Positions 58,012 to 64,000 of a stretch of DNA of 64,000 bases are shown here, piece after piece (within the stretch, counting starts at the first letter, position 1; each line of letters begins with the position of its first letter). A model generated the notes under the pieces. That model saw only the letters and a list, made by a program, of their open reading frames with translations. It ran no database searches and was not told the DNA's origin. This DNA is from Scytonema hofmannii PCC 7110 (GTDB lineage: Bacteria; Cyanobacteriota; Cyanobacteriia; Cyanobacteriales; Nostocaceae), in NCBI RefSeq assembly GCF_000346485.2, contig NZ_KQ976354.1, positions 4,484,436 to 4,548,435 on the forward strand, read 5' to 3'. The position numbers and the translations under genes were made by a program.

Positions 58012-58036
58012 CTATCTGCGGAATTTCCGCAGATAG
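58012..58036. repeat. TGCGGAAWWTCCGCA palindrome, copy 7
   Basis: A 25-bp palindrome (CTATC arm, core TGCGGAATTTCCGCA, GATAG arm) 66 bases after the methyltransferase gene. Two GAGAAAATTCT direct repeats follow at about 58061-58085. Confidence 0.85.
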
Positions 58037-58232
58037 CCTTGTTAGAGGAGGTAGTAAATTCTGAGAAAATTCTGAGAAAATTCTGAGGATCGCCCTGCAC
58101 CTAGGCGGCGCGAGTTCATCTCACCTAAAAATCGCGGGAGCGTGGAAGCCCCGAAATATGAGACTCAAGAAATTAAATGAATTGAGTCTCATAGGTTATT
58201 TATATCGGGGAGGAAACGCGACCCGTGCGAAT

Positions 58233-58382
58233 TTATTCGCTGTCATTCTTAGTTTTTGGCAGCCGCTTAATATAGTCTCGCAACACCTCAGCCGGAGATA
58301 TTTGCTTTGACTCTGCATAGCACTTGAGCTTCACGAACTCTTCATCTGACAGCCTCAAATTGAATACATTAATTCTTGCCAT
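58233..58382 (-). CDS. Small ribbon-helix-helix protein
   Basis: 49 residues (MARINVFNLRLSDEEFVKLK). The strand and two helices (YAESKQISPAEVLRDYIKRL) are those of CopG-like regulators. Divergent from the next stretch; GTAG-tagaaataaa-CTAC upstream may be its operator. Confidence 0.7.
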   Translation of the reverse strand: MARINVFNLRLSDEEFVKLKCYAESKQISPAEVLRDYIKRLPKTKNDSE

Positions 58383-58432
58383 CGTAGTAGAAATAAACTA
58401 CAATGATTATATGCTGAAATGCGAAAGGCACT

Positions 58433-58760
58433 GTGGAAACCACGCAGAAAAGGTCTCGTAGTAGGCAAGTGTCGGAGATTGATACGCAAACCGTGGTTAA
58501 TGGGGCTGTCCGGGGGAACTCGGTTGTAGAAACAAGACTAGATGTCCATGGGGATATCTTGAATGTAAGCCAGCCTCGAGGTTCAAGGGCTAGTGTTGCG
58601 AGACCTGAACAGGAATTCAACCGCTAGTTTCTTAGGGCTGCTGAAAACGACCGTTCTGGGCAAGAGAGCGAATGCTCCCGTGCTTCAGCCGGGAGTGAGC
58701 TTACCTTCGGGCGATCTGGAGACTGAGGAGAATTCGGTAAACTCCATCCGTTAACTATGC
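58433..58760 (+). other. Structured stretch, possible TnpB-end/guide RNA remnant
   Basis: A 64-codon frame (58433-58627, from GTG) reads protein-like at its end (GNSVVETRLDVHGDI, VSQPRGSRASVA). It is followed by a stem CTCCCG-TGCTTCAGC-CGGGAG near 58676-58696 and other short stems. In IS200/IS605 elements the last codons of tnpB run into such an RNA. This may be the 3' remnant of one. Weak call. Confidence 0.3.
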
Positions 58761-58976
58761 GCATAAAGTACATGGCGGCACACCCAGAGATTGAGGAGAC
58801 AGTCGATGTTCAACAAAAGTTATTTCCACCATTTCAAATTGGTATAAAGTGGGAAAAATGATTGGAAATAAAAATCACGAATTTCAAAAAGCCTGACAAA
58901 ATTAGGCTTGGACATAAAACTCAAAAATTTTACGTCCATCTCCCCAGGATTCATCGACTCACAGATAAAGATGATA

Positions 58977-59288
58977 ATGAGTAAGGAACTTGAAGAATTT
59001 CTAGAGCAACCACCAGCGTGGATAGCAGTGATTGAGGCACCGCCACTGGCACCCACTTTTAAGCATTCATTAGGCACTATTCATGAAACAGGGATTCAAT
59101 GGCGCACCTTTACGGGATGGGACGAGGAGCGATCGCGATCTATTCCCGTCATCGCTCCCTACCAACCAGGTGTGAGTGTAAAAACCCTTACCGCGATAAA
59201 GCAAGACAACAAATGGTTTTGGGAGTTTGAGTGGGTTACGAAAAAGTCAGACAAAGTGGACAGCCTTCATAGGTCATACAATCCCTAA
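58977..59288 (+). CDS. Hypothetical protein
   Basis: 103 residues from the ATG at 58977 (MSKELEEFLEQPPAWIAVIE). HETGIQWRTFTGWDEERSRS and WFWEFEWVTKKSD are distinctive. Not recognised. Confidence 0.55.
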   Translation: MSKELEEFLEQPPAWIAVIEAPPLAPTFKHSLGTIHETGIQWRTFTGWDEERSRSIPVIAPYQPGVSVKTLTAIKQDNKWFWEFEWVTKKSDKVDSLHRSYNP

Positions 59289-59435
59289 TGCAGATGGAAA
59301 AGTTGTTAACAAGGCTGTCCACTTTGTCAGGGATTAATGCAGGGGCTTCCTCCTCGCACTTCTCAAAGGAAATCTGAGGATGGCTTTTGAGTTACTATTA
59401 ACGCACGTTGCTCTTAATCACCAATTCGGATCTTT

Positions 59436-60287
59436 ATGGCAATTCACGACCTAATTAAAACTGAATCGGGATGGAAATGCAAAGTTTGCGATTGGCTGTG
59501 GCAAAGCAAGCCAAAAACTGAATGTCCCGGCATCACTCGATATGGTTGGAATCATCCAGACTGTTTAAAAACGAAGATCGAACTTCACAAGAAGAATCTC
59601 AAGCCCAAAGATAAAACCAAGCCAGATGCTTGTATCTATTCACAAAAAAGTTGCTGTTGGATATGGCTTTATGATGAGAAGAACTGTGAAGTGGATAACC
59701 CCAATTTACCACCGATTTATCAATGGGATGATAGAAGAGAGCTAAAAACAGTAGGTGAATTAAGAAAAATAAATTTAGCTCCTAGTGATGACATTAAAGC
59801 GGATGGAGTGGCATGGGTGTGGGATGAAGATGAGGAGTGGGGAAAGTGGATATCTCTTTATCATCGCGATGATTGCCAATGGCAACCCAAGGATAATTGG
59901 ATTACTAAGTCGGCTCTAAAACAAAAGTATTTACTATCAGACGGATGGATTAAAAAAATAGGTGAGCCAGATAGAAGACTGGAGAATCGTAACTGGCGCA
60001 ATGCCGCACCAATTCAACTTTACTCTAGGCAGAGGGTAGAGGCATTCCTAGCAGAAAATGCCACTGAATACGCTCACTGGTTGGACAGGCGAGAAAAGTA
60101 CTTGGCAATTTTTGAAGCCAATAGAGACAAGATTTTTGAAAAACGCAATCTAATCAAGCAACAAACTGCTGATTGCTTGCGGTGTGCTTCCGGGTATTCC
60201 ACTCCTGACGGATTCTTGTGCGCTATTTACCCGATGGGAGTAAAATATATGCCTTGTCCGGACTGGCAAGAAAGGAGTAAACCTTGA
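59436..60287 (+). CDS. Hypothetical zinc-binding protein
   Basis: 283 residues. An N-terminal zinc-like cluster (WKCKVCDWLW ... TECPG ... HPDCLK) and a C-terminal one (ADCLRCASGY ... MPCPDW) flank a Trp/Asp-rich middle (GVAWVWDEDEEWGKW). A helix-turn-helix-like stretch (WITKSALKQKYLLSDGWIKK) suggests nucleic acid binding. Function unknown. Confidence 0.6.
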   Translation: MAIHDLIKTESGWKCKVCDWLWQSKPKTECPGITRYGWNHPDCLKTKIELHKKNLKPKDKTKPDACIYSQKSCCWIWLYDEKNCEVDNPNLPPIYQWDDRRELKTVGELRKINLAPSDDIKADGVAWVWDEDEEWGKWISLYHRDDCQWQPKDNWITKSALKQKYLLSDGWIKKIGEPDRRLENRNWRNAAPIQLYSRQRVEAFLAENATEYAHWLDRREKYLAIFEANRDKIFEKRNLIKQQTADCLRCASGYSTPDGFLCAIYPMGVKYMPCPDWQERSKP

Positions 60288-60595
60288 AATCTGCGAGTAC
60301 AAGTACAGATTCAGTGGGGAACTTGCGGCAAATAGTTAAACGATCACTTACCTTTGTACACTTTTTGATATGGTCGGCAACTAAGAGATCTGACTGGCAT
60401 TTGTTTGCGATCAGTATCAAGCCCCCCATTAAGTTTTCTTTCAGTTATCATGAGTGGTCTAGTGAATTTTGGCGAATGGAGATTCGTTTGTGCAAGCCCA
60501 AGTTTTACAGTTGCATCCCTTGGCACGCGCAGGAAGCTTATTGTTGGGAATTTCACGCCGATCTCAGTTTTCTAGATGACGACACTCCATTTTGA
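60284..60595 (+). CDS. Hypothetical protein
   Basis: 103 residues with a TTG start overlapping the previous stop (CTTGA); AAAGGAG lies 8 bases before it. Aromatic-rich (WHLFAISIKPPIKFSFSYHE, WEFHADLSFLDDDTPF). Not recognised. Confidence 0.55.
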   Translation: MKSASTSTDSVGNLRQIVKRSLTFVHFLIWSATKRSDWHLFAISIKPPIKFSFSYHEWSSEFWRMEIRLCKPKFYSCIPWHAQEAYCWEFHADLSFLDDDTPF

Positions 60596-60625
60596 TTTAC
60601 AATAAGTCAGTTTTTTATCCCATAA

Positions 60626-62953
60626 ATGGCTCTTATTCCCCGATACGCCGGTGTGGGCGAAACCTGTCCCCCCTGGCAAATTCAAGTCTTGAGTGGCGGC
60701 AACTTGTCGTCTGCTGGAACCCTCTATTTCAGCTTTCAACTTCAAAACCGTGCGGGTTTCAACAAGCCTTCAGCGAGCGCGGCGATCGCCTACTCCATCA
60801 ATCAAAGAATCGTTATCACCATCCCTGAGTCAGTCCGCAAGGACGCTTGGGATATACATTACTTTGTGCTGAGTGCTGGAACCACAGCAGACGCCTCTCA
60901 ACACGTGCAGATTGCCAGAGTCCCTGGCTATCAATACGGGTTGGGGATAGAACCACAATCAGTGAAGACAGTACTGCCAGCAACGATTGAATTGAGTAGA
61001 GATGTACATTTAGCTCTAGCTTCATCCATTGCCACTCTGGCGGATTTTCCAGTGGGTGCTAATCGATTAGATGGGCAGGTGAGGTGGGTCACCAGCGAAT
61101 CAAAATGGTTTGAGTACAGAGCGGATTCAATTTTACCGATTACTACAGACGCAATAGAAGCGGATGTTGGGCGATGGGTACGGATTGGTGGTGCAAGTGC
61201 ATATGTCACCGGCACAGCAATAGGGGTGGGTAGCGATCGCCCTATTGGTGCGATTAATCCAGTGACAATTATCCCCACTCCCACCTATCCCGGTCAAGAT
61301 GCGGGAAATAACAAGGTGCTACCAGCTTGGGAAGCTCAATATTGGCTCTATAACTCTGGACCCGATGTGCTACCCGCAGGTCACGAATTTGGCGTGGAGT
61401 TAAGCTACAACGAGAAGCGCTCTCCCGACCTACTTAACGGGGTGGTAATGGTGAAATTCATCGGTTTTGCTTCTGCTGACGGAACCATCCGCACCACTGA
61501 CGCTCAAGGCAGAAATTTCCCCAACACTGGCGCTTACTTTTCGTGGACTCCAAAAATCACAACAGTGTTTGTGACTGCTGATGACCTGCAAGTCGGGGAA
61601 GCGATCGCACTAGTAGTTAAACCCTTTTTCAGCAAAGCGGAACTGAACAACCAACTCACGCCGGGTAGCACTTTGGGTGTTATCCCAGCTATTCGCACTC
61701 AATCGGGTGATTTCAACCCACTAGGCAAGTTGTTCCCCACGGGTGCCGTGTACGCGATCGGGGACAGATATAGAGTAGTTCCCAACACCGGGCTATCGGT
61801 GGATATTTTATCTGGAAGTGCGATCGTTGGCTCTTATGATTTTCCCGAAAAGCCGCGACGCACTGTAGGCGGACTCGATCCGGCGACCGCAGGACAAAAA
61901 ATAGTTATCAACGGCAATGGCGCAGTATTTGTTGACAGTCCAGCTTATACTCCCAGTGCCAGTGAGGCTTTGAGGGCGATCGTGAGTACATCGGCTGGCG
62001 AAAGCACGGTGGGTGAGTGGAGCAACGAGCTTGCCGTTTCGTCAGGTGGGTTGTCAGTTACACTCAACTATCCGTCTGCAATTCGCGATAACTACCCCGA
62101 CGTTGTAGCTGGAAGCAATAAAGGGACATTTAATCCACCATTGGCTACAATTTACGTGCAGCGCACAGACACCGGAGAAATCCGCTCGTTCTCTGGGTTT
62201 GGGGTTGTTGTAGGAGGAAACTCACAGATTTTCACTGTTAATGATTGGAACAGTGGCTCAGTCGTCGCCTCACTCCCATCGGCGGCGGCTGATTTTTCTC
62301 TATTTGCACCGGGGGGGGTGGCGATCGCTTCTTCGATTGCTGGCAATTTTCCCGCAGCCACCTACAAGGCTTGTTATGCCTTTGTTTATGACGGGAATCA
62401 AGTTACTAGCATCTCTCACGCTTCACCGCCCTGTATAGCCGAAATAAACGGGGATTTTAGCCCTCCATCAATAAGTGTTGGATCTGTGACTGCGTTACCT
62501 TCAGGGTCATCGCCAACGGTTACAAATTCTGGGAGTGGTTCTCAAGCAATATTTAATTTTGGATTTTCTCCAGGTGAAGGTGCGGGTGGGGCTTCGTTCA
62601 GTGGTGAAATTGTCTGTTCCGGCACCTGTGTTATCGCGGGTACTGGAAAAGCGTTTAAATTCTATGCCCCACAACCAAATTTGGAAATCACGGTGCAAGT
62701 TAGTTTCGATATGACAGTTAGTACTGGTGCGAATTCAATTCAATTGCACCGATGGTCGCAAGAGCCAAATACGAATTTAAGTGGAAGAGAATTCGTTGCT
62801 GAAATGTCTCAAGCAGGAGGCAAGGCAACAGTTATCATTGATTCAATATATCGATGGATAAGTTTTTTTGCGAAAAATCCCAGCCTTGGCGACAATTTTG
62901 ACGGTTGCTGCTTTACCGTTGAAGGAAATACTTTTACCCTTATGAGTTTCTAG
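60626..62953 (+). CDS. Phage tail/virion-type structural protein
   Basis: 775 residues, beta-rich, low in Lys and Cys, rich in Gly/Ser/Thr/Ala. Residues around 625-660 (SPTVTNSGSGSQAIFNFGFS, then PGEGAGG) match the PTVTNxG...FNFxxPxG motif frequent in phage tail fibres. The N-terminal half has immunoglobulin-like strands (AYSINQRIVITIPESVRKD). Probably a tail fibre or baseplate-linked protein. The ferritin-like gene follows two bases later. Confidence 0.65.
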   Translation: MALIPRYAGVGETCPPWQIQVLSGGNLSSAGTLYFSFQLQNRAGFNKPSASAAIAYSINQRIVITIPESVRKDAWDIHYFVLSAGTTADASQHVQIARVPGYQYGLGIEPQSVKTVLPATIELSRDVHLALASSIATLADFPVGANRLDGQVRWVTSESKWFEYRADSILPITTDAIEADVGRWVRIGGASAYVTGTAIGVGSDRPIGAINPVTIIPTPTYPGQDAGNNKVLPAWEAQYWLYNSGPDVLPAGHEFGVELSYNEKRSPDLLNGVVMVKFIGFASADGTIRTTDAQGRNFPNTGAYFSWTPKITTVFVTADDLQVGEAIALVVKPFFSKAELNNQLTPGSTLGVIPAIRTQSGDFNPLGKLFPTGAVYAIGDRYRVVPNTGLSVDILSGSAIVGSYDFPEKPRRTVGGLDPATAGQKIVINGNGAVFVDSPAYTPSASEALRAIVSTSAGESTVGEWSNELAVSSGGLSVTLNYPSAIRDNYPDVVAGSNKGTFNPPLATIYVQRTDTGEIRSFSGFGVVVGGNSQIFTVNDWNSGSVVASLPSAAADFSLFAPGGVAIASSIAGNFPAATYKACYAFVYDGNQVTSISHASPPCIAEINGDFSPPSISVGSVTALPSGSSPTVTNSGSGSQAIFNFGFSPGEGAGGASFSGEIVCSGTCVIAGTGKAFKFYAPQPNLEITVQVSFDMTVSTGANSIQLHRWSQEPNTNLSGREFVAEMSQAGGKATVIIDSIYRWISFFAKNPSLGDNFDGCCFTVEGNTFTLMSF

Positions 62954-62955
62954 TT

Positions 62956-63681
62956 ATGAGAACGCTCATTAAACTTATTATTTATATAGGCGATCGCAAA
63001 GAAGAGCGATTTCTAAGATTGCTTGCGAAACTGGAATTTGGAGTTGCTATTTTTTGCGAAAAGCTATCACGAATGGCGCACGAAGAAGGATATTATAATT
63101 TATCAAAAATGCTAGCCGAGCACGCCAAGCAAGAAGAAAAGCACGGACGCATGTTATCTTCTTTGGTGGACGGCTGCGATCGCATATCGCTTAACGGTCA
63201 AACCGGGCATTGGTTTCACTTGAAGCGCTCCAACGGTCAAGACATACTAAAAACTCGCAATAATAGAGACTCAAAAGCAGAAGTTGCTACTCTATCTTGG
63301 GATTCTGTTGCTTATCCCGGAGAACGAATAGAGGGAGAATACGAAGCTCTAGATGGTATCAGTCAGCGCTATTTTTCTTTAAGATTGTTATTTGGAGGGC
63401 ACAAGCCTGCGGATTTTTCTTGGGCAGACAGGCTGGCTTTTATGCACTGTTTGGAGTTAAGAACGAAAGAATTTTATGAAATGCTCTCAACTCAATCTAA
63501 ACTGGAAACATTGAGGGCGATTTCATCTCAGATTGCTATTGACGAGAAAGAGCACGGCGACTATCTCAAATACGCGCTGACCAGTTTTTCTGAGCTACCT
63601 GCGTCACACATAGAAAAGTGGCAATTTCGGCTGTATTGTTCGTTATGGGGATTATTGGTTGATGGCTGGAGGTATCTCTGA
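62956..63681 (+). CDS. Ferritin-like protein
   Basis: 241 residues. Two helix pairs carry di-iron ligand patterns: EFGVAIFCEKLSRMAHEEGY and KQEEKHGRML in the first half, ELRTKEFYEML and AIDEKEHGDYL in the second (E...ExxH twice). Between them is a 65-residue insert. It may bind iron or act as an oxidase-like carrier. It lies directly after the tail-type gene and overlaps the next gene by 20 bases. Confidence 0.75.
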   Translation: MRTLIKLIIYIGDRKEERFLRLLAKLEFGVAIFCEKLSRMAHEEGYYNLSKMLAEHAKQEEKHGRMLSSLVDGCDRISLNGQTGHWFHLKRSNGQDILKTRNNRDSKAEVATLSWDSVAYPGERIEGEYEALDGISQRYFSLRLLFGGHKPADFSWADRLAFMHCLELRTKEFYEMLSTQSKLETLRAISSQIAIDEKEHGDYLKYALTSFSELPASHIEKWQFRLYCSLWGLLVDGWRYL

Positions 63682-64000
63682 ATCCCAACTGTGGAACACG
63701 TGGAAGCAAGCTACAAAGCGCATGGTTCCCGTGAAGGTTGGCAAAGCAAAAAAAGGCGATCGCGTATATTTTAGCATGGGTATTGGTCGGGTTCAGGGGC
63801 AATGCTTGACCGATGTCAGTGGAGATGCGATCGCGTTATTAACTGACAAGGGGAATTGGTATCTATTAGGGGAAGATCGGGGGGGGGAAGATCGGGGGAC
63901 AGAGAGCCGGAGCACCACTCGCGTTCTAGAGTATAGAAGGGTAGATGTCAAGAAAAAAGAGATCGCTGGTTACGTTGGATTCGCCAATCTAGGAAGTGAA
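63662..64000 (+). CDS. Hypothetical protein, partial (runs off the window)
   Basis: At least 113 residues from the ATG at 63662 (MAGGISESQLWNTWKQATKR). GDRVYFSMGIGRVQGQC looks like a small beta-barrel (SH3-like) domain. A short tandem GGGGAAGATC repeat codes GEDRGGEDRG. The frame is open to the last base. Not recognised. Confidence 0.6.
   Translation, partial: MAGGISESQLWNTWKQATKRMVPVKVGKAKKGDRVYFSMGIGRVQGQCLTDVSGDAIALLTDKGNWYLLGEDRGGEDRGTESRSTTRVLEYRRVDVKKKEIAGYVGFANLGSE

Overview
The window is cyanobacterial chromosome, most likely from a filamentous Nostocales-type strain. The octamer GCGATCGC (HIP1) is dense throughout, heptamer tandem repeats (CAGTGAC, GGGGAGT and GGGGAAT types) sit between genes, and the housekeeping genes (5S rRNA, nadA, LexA, S1-type ribosomal protein, argF) have cyanobacterial forms. 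These assignments come from motif reading only; no database search was run.

Bases 1-22900 are host chromosome with accessory islands. They hold a 5S rRNA with its terminator, nadA, a metallophosphoesterase and tRNA-Ser(UGA). Several toxin-antitoxin modules follow: Phd/ParE at 4.2 kb, VapBC at 5.2, 13.3 and 17.5 kb, and a HigBA-like pair at 16.7 kb whose toxin has an in-frame stop. Likely defence or DNA-metabolism genes include a NERD-type SF1 helicase, a DndD-like ATPase with a 57-residue partner, and an SF2 helicase beside lexA. An S1-domain protein, a dienelactone hydrolase, a GntR regulator and argF complete the region. Small decayed features also occur: a MITE, a frameshifted small gene, a double-glycine leader fragment and a possible orphan IscB-type guide RNA region.

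From tRNA-Thr(UGU) at 22828-22899 to the right edge lies one large integrated phage-like element of at least 41 kb. It begins with a tyrosine integrase and no right attachment site is visible. In order it carries an IS607-type insertion (serine recombinase plus TnpB), a run of small unknown genes, a pair of membrane proteins (coiled coil plus anchored nuclease), a lysis cassette, and recombination and DNA-modification functions (Rad52-like annealing protein, ASCH, SWIM zinc finger). An IscB element with its guide RNA follows, then repressor/RHH switches, a cytosine methyltransferase nested out of frame inside a 1,203-codon ParB-like gene, a replication module, an adenine-methyltransferase-like gene, a tail-type structural protein and a ferritin-like protein.

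The element works as a phage-type programme. The integrase uses tRNA-Thr. XRE and RHH regulators with visible operators control divergent blocks. A lambda-O-like initiator carries four palindromic iterons inside its own gene, followed by a helicase-loader-like gene. Methyltransferases may protect the DNA, and an endolysin with a membrane protein would release particles. Genes overlap by 1-11 bases in many places, which indicates translational coupling. A family of palindromes with core TGCGGAAWWTCCGCA is scattered through the element, including two in-frame copies inside genes. The most unusual observations are the overprinted methyltransferase, the intragenic origin, this palindrome family, and the CRISPR-repeat-like hairpins flanking iscB.
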